A stretch of 64,000 nucleotides of DNA, taken from positions 12,211 to 76,210 of the forward strand of contig JAZUGF010000076.1 of assembly GCA_045641065.1 (NCBI GenBank). Direction: 5' to 3'. Positions 23,516 to 31,384 of the stretch are shown one piece after another. Below the pieces are notes generated by a model. The model was not told where the DNA came from. It did not search any database and worked only from the letters and a program-made list of their open reading frames with translations. This DNA is from UBA1723 sp045641065 (GTDB lineage: Bacteria > Bacteroidota > Bacteroidia > Bacteroidales > Paludibacteraceae). Within the stretch, counting starts at the first letter, position 1. The number at the start of each line of letters is the position of its first letter. Both the position numbers and the translations under genes were made by a program.

Positions 23516-25687
23516 ATGAAAAAAATTTTATCACTTGCAGCAGTTGCGTCTATGGCTGTAGCTGCTAACGCTGCTGATTTCACTAATGAGAACTACATCG
23601 AGAAGTGGGGTCAGTTGAAATTGGTTGACAACCAGCTATCTTCAGCAAGCGGTCAGCCTATTCAGTTGAAGGGATGGTCAACATTCTCTCTACACTTCGG
23701 TGACGTTCAGAACTGTCTAGGTGCAGATTCTTGGTCGTTGATGAAGTACTACGGTGCTAACATCGTACGTTTGGCTATGTACATCGATGATGACAACGAT
23801 GGTGGTTCTTACTTGAAGAACAAGGAAAAGTTCAAAGGTTTGGTTAAGGATTACATCGACGATGCAGCAGCTGTAGGTATCTACTGTATGGTTGACTGGC
23901 ATACTCTAGAGACTAATGGTAAGGAGGGTAACCCACTAAACCAGGTAAATGACGCAAAGGAATTCTTCGGAGAGATCTCTAAGTATTGTAAGGATAAAGG
24001 TTACAAGCACGTTTTGTACGAGTTGTGTAACGAGCCTAAGTGTGATGGTTGGGCAACAATCAAGACTTACGCTGAGGAGGTAATTCCTGTAATCCTTGTT
24101 AACCAGCCAAACGCTATGATCGTTGTTGGTACTAACAACTGGTGTCAGGATATCCTTGATCCAATTGCTAATCCAATCTCTAAGTACAAGAGCAACGTAT
24201 TGTATTCATTCCACTACTACTCTTGTTCTCACTATTCATTGCTAGGTAACTTCCGTTCAGCTCAGGAGTCTATTCCAGTATTCGTATCTGAGTGGTCAGC
24301 TGTGAAGTTTGATGGTAATGGTCCTTTCTGTAAGAGAAATGGAGATGACTTGATGTACGCTTGTGAGAAGAACGATACTAAGCAGCTTGTCAGCTGGTGT
24401 ATCTGGAACTGGGGTAAGAAGAACGAGGCTTCTTCATTCTTTACAGGTTCATGTACAGATCAGAACTTGTCACAGTACCCGGCACAGGATAGCGACGTCA
24501 AATTTGGTGACTACGTTGTTGGTTTGATGACAGGTGGTACACCGCTTGACCCACGTCCAGTTAAGAAACAGGGTGCTTTTGACGTACCTAACAAGATCCC
24601 TACATCTAAGACTTCAGCATTCCACTGGGATGCATACAACTATGGTGGTGAAGGTGTTGCTTACCACGATGGTAACGGTGGTGCTTGGAAGAAGGATGCG
24701 GACGGAAATGTTCTTGATTACCAGGTAGGTAAGAACGAAGAGGTTGACGTGTTCTCTTTGGCTGTAGAAATGCAGTGGCTAGAGAAGGAGTTCCCTTATG
24801 CTGTTGTTGAGGATGGTAAGGTTGTGTCATTTGATGACATCATCAAGACTGATTGGAAAGATGCAAACAATGATAACAAACCAACTTATCGTTCTTTGAA
24901 TGGAGGTCGTATGTACTCAGGTACTGCAGGTTCACGTCGTCCTGATGAAGGTGTTGATATCTCAGGTGCAAGTTGTGTTGGTACACAGTACGCTAACATG
25001 GGTTACGAGAACCTAGGATGGGTTGAAGAAGGTGAGTGGATCAATTACACAGTTAAGGTTGAGAAGCCAGGTTACTACAAGATCTCTGGTATCATCGGTG
25101 CTGAGTACACAGCTCCTACAAAGAATGGTGAGATCTCAATCACTTCTTCTCACGGTAACCACCTTCGTTCTGTCAAGGACAAGAAGAACCCAGAGCTAAT
25201 CAACACATTCGGTTTCGCTTTGACTACAGAGTGTGCTATGGCAGGTGCTACATCTGCTGAGCCATGGAACTGTTGGGCAGCATGTGACGCTATGAGCGGT
25301 AAGTACGAAGAGGTTTTGTGTGCATTCCCAGAGGCTGGTTTGAATGAGATCAAGTTCACTTTCGTTGATAACGCTGGTGGTGTTGGTCCTCTAATGTTCG
25401 ACTTCGTTGGTGATCTTGAGGAGGGTGACCCTATCACTTCAGTTGTTGAGCCTTCTGCTGAGGAGGTATTCTCTATCTACCCTAACCCAACTTCAGGTGA
25501 GTTCACTGTAGCTCTTGCTGAGAACGTTGAGGCAACAGTAGAGATCGTTAACATGGCTGGTCAGACTGTAGCTTCTCAGGAGATTGAGGGTACTGCTACA
25601 ATCAACAAGGCTTTGACTGCTGGTATTTACACAGTAGTTGTTAAGTCTAACGGTAATGTTAGCACTCAGAAGTTGGTTGTTAAGTAA
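23516..25687 (+). CDS. Secreted GH5 cellulase with CBM6-like module and T9SS sorting domain
   Basis: 723 residues: signal peptide (1-19), GH5 catalytic domain (about 25-340), a carbohydrate-binding region (about 365-640, GGEGVAYHD, GTAGSRRPDEGVD, VEEGEWINYTV, resembling CBM6/35 modules) and a T9SS type A sorting domain (about 650-723, FSIYPNPTSGEFTV...GIYTVVVKSNG..STQKLVVK). Acid/base Glu173 (ELCNEPK) and nucleophile Glu259 (VFVSEW) are present. It should be exported by Sec, then by T9SS, and anchored at the cell surface to attack beta-glucan. Codon use is strongly biased, like that of pckG, so it is probably the major enzyme. It is the first of three tandem paralogues. Confidence 0.92.
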   Translation: MKKILSLAAVASMAVAANAADFTNENYIEKWGQLKLVDNQLSSASGQPIQLKGWSTFSLHFGDVQNCLGADSWSLMKYYGANIVRLAMYIDDDNDGGSYLKNKEKFKGLVKDYIDDAAAVGIYCMVDWHTLETNGKEGNPLNQVNDAKEFFGEISKYCKDKGYKHVLYELCNEPKCDGWATIKTYAEEVIPVILVNQPNAMIVVGTNNWCQDILDPIANPISKYKSNVLYSFHYYSCSHYSLLGNFRSAQESIPVFVSEWSAVKFDGNGPFCKRNGDDLMYACEKNDTKQLVSWCIWNWGKKNEASSFFTGSCTDQNLSQYPAQDSDVKFGDYVVGLMTGGTPLDPRPVKKQGAFDVPNKIPTSKTSAFHWDAYNYGGEGVAYHDGNGGAWKKDADGNVLDYQVGKNEEVDVFSLAVEMQWLEKEFPYAVVEDGKVVSFDDIIKTDWKDANNDNKPTYRSLNGGRMYSGTAGSRRPDEGVDISGASCVGTQYANMGYENLGWVEEGEWINYTVKVEKPGYYKISGIIGAEYTAPTKNGEISITSSHGNHLRSVKDKKNPELINTFGFALTTECAMAGATSAEPWNCWAACDAMSGKYEEVLCAFPEAGLNEIKFTFVDNAGGVGPLMFDFVGDLEEGDPITSVVEPSAEEVFSIYPNPTSGEFTVALAENVEATVEIVNMAGQTVASQEIEGTATINKALTAGIYTVVVKSNGNVSTQKLVVK

Positions 25688-25720
25688 TCTGAATAATTAG
25701 ATTTCTTATAAAATCCACGG
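25685..25720 (+). repeat. 3' untranslated segment shared by two GH5 genes
   Basis: TAATCTGAATAATTAGATTTC.. to AAATCCACG at 25685-25719 recurs with one change at about 28164-28198 after the second GH5 gene. In the first copy a terminator hairpin follows directly; in the second it does not. This marks the right boundary of a copied segment. Confidence 0.8.
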
Positions 25721-25752
25721 AGGGGAAGCAATTTGCTTCCCCTCTTTTTTTG
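25719..25752 (+). terminator. Terminator after the first large GH5 gene
   Basis: GGAGGGGAAGC-AATT-GCTTCCCCTC followed by T7. Confidence 0.93.
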
Positions 25753-25758
25753 TGTTTA

Positions 25759-25816
25759 GGAGATTATATAGCAGTTGCCCAAAATGAGAATTGTTAAGGG
25801 CGGAACGCCTACCTCT
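25759..25816 (+). mobile_element. MITE-like element, copy 3 (left-end fragment)
   Basis: GGAGATTATATAGCAGTTGC.. through GGGCGGAACGCC matches the first ~55 bp of the 130-bp element in direct orientation. The right part is missing or decayed: only an AGACAAT remnant is seen at about 25820. It lies between the terminator of one GH5 gene and the promoter of the next. Confidence 0.75.
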
Positions 25817-25877
25817 GTCTAGACAATGTTAAAGAATGTTAATACTTCTGAAATGGCATACTATATTCAAAAAAATG

Positions 25878-25885
25878 TATATTTG
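25878..25885 (+). promoter_or_regulatory. -7 box of the second large GH5 gene
   Basis: TATATTTG matches TAnnTTTG; the ATG is 79 bases downstream. No clear -33 box is seen. Confidence 0.45.
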
Positions 25886-25964
25886 CATATGAAACATTAG
25901 TGAAATTAATATCCTTACTCTAGTTACATAATGAAAACTCAATAATGGAAAAAAATAATTTAGT

Positions 25965-28166
25965 ATGAAGAACCTCTTATCACTATTAGCATTGTCTTTG
26001 GCTTGTATGACTGCAAATGCAGATTCTATTGACAAAGAAAACTACATTCAGAAATGGGGTAAATTACAAATAGTCAAAAATCAACTTTCTGCTCAAAATG
26101 GAGATCCAATTCAGTTGAAAGGATGGTCTACTATTCAATTAGGACCAAAAGAGTCCAATAGTTGTGTTGGTGTCGACCAGTTTAACCTAATGAAATATTA
26201 TGGAGCAAATGTAGTAAGATTAGCGATGCCTATTGAGAATGGTTATCTTCAGTCTAAAGAGTCGTACACTCAAATGATCAAGGATTATATCGACGACGCA
26301 TATGTTGCAGGTATATATGTTATTGTCGATTGGCATTCATTTGACGATAAAGGTGTAGGTGGTGATCCAAATGATTACAAGGACGAATCTAAGGCTTTCT
26401 TTAGCACCATTTCTGAGTATTGTGCATCCAAAGAATACAATCATGTATTGTATGAAATCTGCAACGAACCTAAGTGTGATGGTTGGGAAACAATCAAGGA
26501 GTACGCTGAGCACGTAATCCCAGCAATCGTTGAGAACCAGCCAGACGCAATGATCGTAGTTGGTACTAACAACTGGTGTCAGGATATCCTTGAGCCAATT
26601 GCTAACCCAATTTCTAAGTACAAGAGCAACGTATTGTATTCATTCCACTACTACTCTTGTTCACACTACTTATTGCTAGGTAACTTCCGTTCTGCTCAGG
26701 AGCCTATTCCAGTGTTTGTGTCTGAATGGTCTGCATTTAAATTTGCTGGTACTGGACCTTTCTGTAAAATGAATGCAGATGAGTTGATATACGCATGCGG
26801 TACAGATGACACCAAACAACTTGTTAGTTGGTGTGTTTGGAACTGGAGCAATGCAAAGGACGATCAAACGGCTTTTTTCAAAGGATCATGTGATAAGGAT
26901 AATATATCCGAGGAAAAGGCCGGTGATAGTAATCTTTTGTACGGTCAATATGTGTCTCAATTAATTAAAGGCATGTGTTTAGGATGTGACGATCATCGGA
27001 GAAAGCCACAAACTGGTCCTTATTATGAACCCAATAGAATACCTACTAATAATAAAACTTGGTGGCGTTGGGATGCTTACGACTATGGTGGAGAAGGTGT
27101 GGCTTACCATGATGAAAACAGCTCTGCATGGCTAAAAGACACTACTGGTGCTGTGATTGGATATAGAAATGATGGCGAAGAGGTTGATGTGTTCTCTCTT
27201 GCACATGAGATGCAGTGGCTAGATAAAGACTGTCCATGGTCTACTGTAGAGGATGGAAAGGTTGTTGCCTTTGATACTACAATCAACACTCAATGGATAG
27301 ATATAGATGATGGTAATAAAAAAACATACAAGTCATTGAATGGAGGAAGATACTATTGGGGAACAGCAGGATCAAGACGCCCAGATGAAGGTGTTGATTT
27401 GTATGGTGCATCATGCTATGGTACAGATGCCGAAAATCTTGCATATTCAAGTTTAGGTTTGGTAGAGGAAGGTGAGTGGATCAACTTTACAGTAGATGTT
27501 AGGAAGCCAGGTTACTACAAGATCAGAGGTATAATTAGTTCAGAGTATCTAGCTTCTAAGGTTGATGGTGAGATTGCAATTGTATGTGATAAGGGAAATA
27601 TGCTTAGATCTTCTAGAGATCTTTCTGATAATACTCTTGTAAAGTCATTTGGATTCCACAAAACAACAGAATGTGCGGATGAGAGAGGAACGGTCACAGA
27701 ACCATGGAATTGTTGGGCAGAAAGTGAGGCAATAAGTGGTAGTGAAAAAGAAGTGTTTATTGCTTTCCCTAAGTCTGGTATGAATTCTATACAAATTGAA
27801 TTTGTAGGAGACGCGAGTGGAGTAGGCCCACTTATGTTTGACTTCTACCAGGAATTCCAAGATCCTATAACATGTTGCGGTGGCGGCGATGATGATTTTG
27901 GAGGACAGGGTGATCAAGGATCTGTTGATGATGTGACAACTGCAAGTTTCTCAATTACTCCTAATCCAACATCAGGTGAGTTTACAATAACACTTGCTGA
28001 AAATGTGGAGGCGACAGTAGAGATCGTTAACATGGCTGGTCAGACTGTAGCTTCTCAGGTTATCGAGGGCACAGCTACAATCAAGAAGGCTTTGGCTGCT
28101 GGTGTTTACACTGTAGTTGTTAAGTCTAACGGTGCTGTTAGCACTCAGAAGTTGGTTGTTAAGTAA
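25965..28166 (+). CDS. Secreted GH5 cellulase paralogue 2 with CBM6-like module and T9SS domain
   Basis: 733 residues, same plan as the preceding paralogue: signal peptide (1-19), GH5 domain (about 25-335; acid/base Glu168 in EICNEPK, nucleophile Glu254 in VFVSEW), carbohydrate-binding region (about 365-640) and T9SS type A domain (about 660-733). Between these lies a short Gly/Asp-rich linker (CCGGGDDDFGGQGDQG). Most of the gene uses ordinary A/T-rich codons. About 26500-26710 and 28000-28199 are almost identical in DNA to the first paralogue, including synonymous sites and optimal codons, so they look converted. There is no terminator after it; the third paralogue follows 137 bases on and may be partly co-transcribed. 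Confidence 0.9.
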   Translation: MKNLLSLLALSLACMTANADSIDKENYIQKWGKLQIVKNQLSAQNGDPIQLKGWSTIQLGPKESNSCVGVDQFNLMKYYGANVVRLAMPIENGYLQSKESYTQMIKDYIDDAYVAGIYVIVDWHSFDDKGVGGDPNDYKDESKAFFSTISEYCASKEYNHVLYEICNEPKCDGWETIKEYAEHVIPAIVENQPDAMIVVGTNNWCQDILEPIANPISKYKSNVLYSFHYYSCSHYLLLGNFRSAQEPIPVFVSEWSAFKFAGTGPFCKMNADELIYACGTDDTKQLVSWCVWNWSNAKDDQTAFFKGSCDKDNISEEKAGDSNLLYGQYVSQLIKGMCLGCDDHRRKPQTGPYYEPNRIPTNNKTWWRWDAYDYGGEGVAYHDENSSAWLKDTTGAVIGYRNDGEEVDVFSLAHEMQWLDKDCPWSTVEDGKVVAFDTTINTQWIDIDDGNKKTYKSLNGGRYYWGTAGSRRPDEGVDLYGASCYGTDAENLAYSSLGLVEEGEWINFTVDVRKPGYYKIRGIISSEYLASKVDGEIAIVCDKGNMLRSSRDLSDNTLVKSFGFHKTTECADERGTVTEPWNCWAESEAISGSEKEVFIAFPKSGMNSIQIEFVGDASGVGPLMFDFYQEFQDPITCCGGGDDDFGGQGDQGSVDDVTTASFSITPNPTSGEFTITLAENVEATVEIVNMAGQTVASQVIEGTATIKKALAAGVYTVVVKSNGAVSTQKLVVK

Positions 28167-28199
28167 TCTGAAAAATTAGATTTCTTATAAAATCCACGA

Positions 28200-28262
28200 G
28201 TGCATATTTGTAGAGTATAACAATATTGAAGAGTCCTTATGCTATTTCTAGTATATCTCATC
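28200..28262 (+). promoter_or_regulatory. Duplicated GH5 leader/promoter segment
   Basis: TGCATATTTGTAGAG..GAGTCCTTATGCTATTT and AGTATATCTCA closely match 23397-23460 upstream of the first large GH5 gene. It includes a CATATTTG -7-like box (28203-28210; against 23400-23407). The conserved block downstream of the -7 box could be a regulator- or RNA-level control site shared by the paralogues. Confidence 0.6.
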
Positions 28263-28303
28263 TATGTATGATAACGGAAAAAAATAATTTATAAAGGTTA
28301 AAA

Positions 28304-30505
28304 ATGAGAAAAACATTATCGTCAATTATTGCAGTTGCGTCAGTTGCGATGTCAGCAAATGCAGTTACCCAGAGTGGAGGATTTTCCGACTGGGGAAAGC
28401 TTCAGTTAGTTAAAAATCAATTGTCTTCATTTACGACAGGAGAACCTGTTCAGCTTAGAGGCTGGTCAACATTCTCTATTCATCAAAATGATGATCAAGG
28501 ATGTCTTGGTGCAGATCAGTGGCAGATGATGCAGCAATATGGAGCAAATGTTGTTCGTTTAGCTGTATCTGTTGACGGAGAAACACCTTCCTTTAGCGAT
28601 CCAGCCTATTTCAAAAATTTGGTGAAGAAGAGTATTTCGGAGTGTTTTGAGTTGGGCATGTACGTTATTGTCGACTGGCATATCTCTGAAAATAATGGCA
28701 AATCTGGAGACCCAAATGAGTTTTTGTATGAATCATTGGATTTCTTTTCTGAGATTTCAATGTTCTGTGCAGAAAAAGAATACACTAACGTCCTATATGA
28801 GATTTGTAATGAGCCCAAAACCCCTGGCTGGAAAAACATCAAAAGTTACGCTGAGAAGCTAATTCCTGTAATTGTTAAGAACCAACCAGACGCTATCATT
28901 ATAGTTGGCACTAATAATTGGTGCCAGGATATCCTTGATCCAGTGGGTGATCCAATCGATGATAAGTTCAAAAAGAATGTGATGTATTCATTTCACTATT
29001 CTGCATGTTCACACTATCATTTCTTGGGCGCTTTCCGTAAGGCACAGGCATCTATTCCGTTGTTTGTGACAGAGTGGTCTGCATATAAGTTTGATGGAAC
29101 TGGAGATTATTGCAAAAGAAATTCTGATGAATTAATCCAGTCGTGTGGCGAAAACAACTATCGTGAACCTCAAATTGTAAGCTGGTGTGTTTGGAATTGG
29201 AGTAATGGCAGTGAGAATGCTTCATTCTTTACAGATTCTTGTGCAGTTGGTAACGAATCTAAATTAGTGTCTCGTGAGACGAATAAGGCATATGGCTCTT
29301 ATGTGGCTAATTTAATGAGTGGAGTTGTTCCATGTGTGGGATGTGGTGTTACCCCAGCTCCATTTGAGCCGTTGAATAAAATACCTACAACACCATCTCA
29401 ATTATGGAATTGGGATGCATATAATTTAGGAGGTGAAGGTGTAGCTTATCATGACGCTAATAGTTCTGCATGGAAGAGAGATGCGTCAGGAAATGTGATA
29501 GACTACAATATAGGAGATGAAGTTGATGTGTATTCTTTGGCTCAGGAAATGCAATGGTTAGACAAACCATGTCCATGGTCGACAGTGGAGGATGGAAGGG
29601 TGATTGCATTCAGCGATTCTATCAAAACAGACTGGGTTGATGAGAACAATGAAGATTTGCCAACTTACAAATCGTTGAATGCCGGACGTAATTATTCAGG
29701 TACGGCTGGTTCGAGACGTCCTGATGAAGGAGTCGACATGTATGGCGCTAGTTGTAGTGGAACTGCTTATGAGTATAGGGGATATCAGACCCTAATTTTA
29801 GTGGAAGAAGGCGAGTGGATTAATTATACTGTTGACGTAGAAAAACCAGGATACTATAAGATTTCAGGTGTTATTAGTTCCGAATATAAAGCTCTAGGAG
29901 GTGAAATCTCTATTGTTTCGAGTGATGGAAATCATTTGCGTGGTGCTTCGTCTATTAAAGATCCTAGTCGTGTCACTTCATTTGGCTTTAACAAACTCCA
30001 AAAGTGTGCGGATTCCAATGCTCAATTCACTCAACCTTGGGATTGCTGGGCTGTCTCTGACGCTGTAGCCAAGGGTGAAAAAGAAGTTTACTGCGTGTTC
30101 GGTAAAGCTGGATTGAATGAAATTAGATTCGAATTTTCAGGTGATGCTAGTGGTGTCGGTCCGCTTATCTTTACTTTCCATTCAGATATAAAAGATGACT
30201 TTGTCATCCCTTGCGATTGTGATGATGATAATTCTAATCAGGGTGGTTTGGATAGTGTTGACGACATTTGCGCTGATGCATCCAAATTCATTGTTAGCCC
30301 AAATCCAACAACAGGAGAGTTTACTGTTACTCTTGCCAAGAATGTAGATGCTTCTGTTGAAATTGTAAATATGGCAGGACAGATCGTTGCTTCTCAGAAC
30401 GTCAACGGTTCGGCTACAATAAGCGAACCATTGAAGTCTGGTGTCTACATGGTAGTCGTTAAGACTGCGAATTCTGTCGCCACACAAAAACTGATTGTAA
30501 AATAA
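28304..30505 (+). CDS. Secreted GH5 cellulase paralogue 3 with CBM6-like module and T9SS domain
   Basis: 733 residues with signal peptide (1-20), GH5 domain (acid/base Glu170 in EICNEPK, nucleophile Glu257 in LFVTEW), carbohydrate-binding region (about 370-640, GGEGVAYHDAN, GTAGSRRPDEGVD), a Cys/Asp-rich linker (CDCDDDNSNQGG) and a T9SS type A sorting domain (about 660-733, FIVSPNPTTGEFTV). It is the most diverged of the three at DNA level and shows no long tract identical to its neighbours. Its leader is homologous to that of the first paralogue. It is probably a surface endoglucanase of different specificity or expression level. Its own terminator follows. Confidence 0.9.
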   Translation: MRKTLSSIIAVASVAMSANAVTQSGGFSDWGKLQLVKNQLSSFTTGEPVQLRGWSTFSIHQNDDQGCLGADQWQMMQQYGANVVRLAVSVDGETPSFSDPAYFKNLVKKSISECFELGMYVIVDWHISENNGKSGDPNEFLYESLDFFSEISMFCAEKEYTNVLYEICNEPKTPGWKNIKSYAEKLIPVIVKNQPDAIIIVGTNNWCQDILDPVGDPIDDKFKKNVMYSFHYSACSHYHFLGAFRKAQASIPLFVTEWSAYKFDGTGDYCKRNSDELIQSCGENNYREPQIVSWCVWNWSNGSENASFFTDSCAVGNESKLVSRETNKAYGSYVANLMSGVVPCVGCGVTPAPFEPLNKIPTTPSQLWNWDAYNLGGEGVAYHDANSSAWKRDASGNVIDYNIGDEVDVYSLAQEMQWLDKPCPWSTVEDGRVIAFSDSIKTDWVDENNEDLPTYKSLNAGRNYSGTAGSRRPDEGVDMYGASCSGTAYEYRGYQTLILVEEGEWINYTVDVEKPGYYKISGVISSEYKALGGEISIVSSDGNHLRGASSIKDPSRVTSFGFNKLQKCADSNAQFTQPWDCWAVSDAVAKGEKEVYCVFGKAGLNEIRFEFSGDASGVGPLIFTFHSDIKDDFVIPCDCDDDNSNQGGLDSVDDICADASKFIVSPNPTTGEFTVTLAKNVDASVEIVNMAGQIVASQNVNGSATISEPLKSGVYMVVVKTANSVATQKLIVK

Positions 30506-30561
30506 AAATAAATACACGTAGAGACGCACGGACGTGCGTGTCGCGGACATGCGTATGATAT

Positions 30562-30596
30562 GAGGAGGAGCAAAAATGCTTCTCCTCTTTTTTTGT
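30562..30596 (+). terminator. Terminator after the third large GH5 gene
   Basis: GAGGAGGAGCA-AAAA-TGCTTCTCCTC followed by T7. Confidence 0.92.
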
Positions 30597-30699
30597 CTCA
30601 TTTTGCCCCACATGATGACGTTCTGTTTTATTCAAAGTTGTGGATATAACATGTTTATAGCCTTTGTGCTATTGCCCCCTCCAATCTTGTGTTTTCTTG

Positions 30700-30714
30700 C
30701 CCCATTTTGCCCCA
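30700..30714 (-). promoter_or_regulatory. Second, inverted MraZ-type box
   Basis: CCCCA-TTTTG-CCCCA; on the minus strand TGGGG-N5-TGGGG, the same 10-base period as the box next to mraZ. A weaker version, TCTCA-TTTTG-CCCCA, is at 30596-30610 with the identical spacer. Confidence 0.5.
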
Positions 30715-30795
30715 CATTTTGTGAATTTTTCGTGTTATTCTTTGTAATGTGTTGATATGTAATATTTTATATTGTTGTGCTGATATAACGTACGA

Positions 30796-30828
30796 TTGTT
30801 GATAACTTGTTGAAAACCTGTTGAAATG
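30796..30828. repeat. Three tandem 11-bp repeats (TTGTTGAtAAC type)
   Basis: TTGTTGATAAC, TTGTTGAAAAC and CTGTTGAAATG follow each other without gaps. One full helical turn per unit suggests a protein-binding array. The units resemble the TGTGGATAAC form of DnaA boxes but do not match it exactly. Confidence 0.6.
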
Positions 30829-30857
30829 CGGTTAAATGTAAGTTTGAAAGTATAATG

Positions 30858-30872
30858 TGGGGAAAAGTGGGG
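30858..30872 (+). promoter_or_regulatory. MraZ box (TGGGG-N5-TGGGG)
   Basis: TGGGG (30858-30862), AAAAG, TGGGG (30868-30872). Known MraZ operators are TGGGN repeats separated by five bases upstream of mraZ; this pair matches and sits just before the -7 box at 30892-30899, so it should autoregulate the cluster. Confidence 0.75.
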
Positions 30873-30891
30873 AATTTTTAAATTTATTATG

Positions 30892-30899
30892 TAATTTTG
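30892..30899 (+). promoter_or_regulatory. -7 box of mraZ
   Basis: TAATTTTG, 27 bases before the mraZ ATG. The -33 position falls in the MraZ box rather than in a TTTG, which fits a regulated promoter. Confidence 0.5.
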
Positions 30900-30926
30900 A
30901 AGTCCAAAACTTAAGATTTAGTTAGA

Positions 30927-31364
30927 ATGCAGTTTTTAGGTAACATAGACGCTAAACTTGATGGCAAGGGCAGAGTATTCGTCCCTGCACAGTTTCGACG
31001 CCTGCTAGAGCAGAGTGGCGAGACAGCGTTGGTGTTGCGTGTGACTGCAGAAGGCTTCGCTCAGCTATTCCCACTTTCAGAGTGGACAAACAAATGCGAG
31101 CAACTAAAATCTCGTCTCAACCTATGGAAGGCAGACCACATGGCTATCTATCGTTCGTATACTTCAAAGGCGGAGCAGCTAGAGCTAGACTCTAATGGTC
31201 GTATTCTTTTGCAGAAGAAGTATCTCGAGCAGCTTGGTATCGACCTTGATGTTGTGTTTGCTGGTGTTGGAGACAATCTTGAATTGTGGTCAAGAGAACG
31301 TTATGAGGCATCTATGATGGATGAGGCTTCTCTTGAGGCTGCATTAGAACAAATTATGATATAA
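30927..31364 (+). CDS. mraZ: MraZ transcriptional regulator
   Basis: DNA-binding repressor of the division/cell wall cluster, 145 residues with two AbrB-like SpoVT half-domains (FLGNIDAKLDGKGRVFVPAQFR near the N terminus and YTSKAEQLELDSNGRILLQKKY near residue 80). It forms a ring and binds TGGGN repeats; such repeats are present just upstream. It is the first gene of the cluster, with rsmH 20 bases downstream. Confidence 0.95.
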   Translation: MQFLGNIDAKLDGKGRVFVPAQFRRLLEQSGETALVLRVTAEGFAQLFPLSEWTNKCEQLKSRLNLWKADHMAIYRSYTSKAEQLELDSNGRILLQKKYLEQLGIDLDVVFAGVGDNLELWSRERYEASMMDEASLEAALEQIMI

Positions 31365-31384
31365 CCGACAAAGAACTTATAGTT

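Larger units (their letters stand above)
30506..30926. other. 420-base regulatory region before the division cluster
   Basis: In order it holds a palindrome ACGCACG-GA-CGTGCGT (about 30525-30540), the GH5 terminator, single and paired CCCCA boxes, an 11-bp triple repeat, a TGGGG pair and a -7 box before mraZ. These are listed separately. No ORF is convincing. Confidence 0.7.

Noticed and set aside
30620..30830. Chromosome replication origin in the region before mraZ
   Set aside because: Some TGTTGATAAC-like units are present, but there is no dnaA, dnaN or other origin-linked gene, and the only array has three units. Kept as a possible regulator site only.
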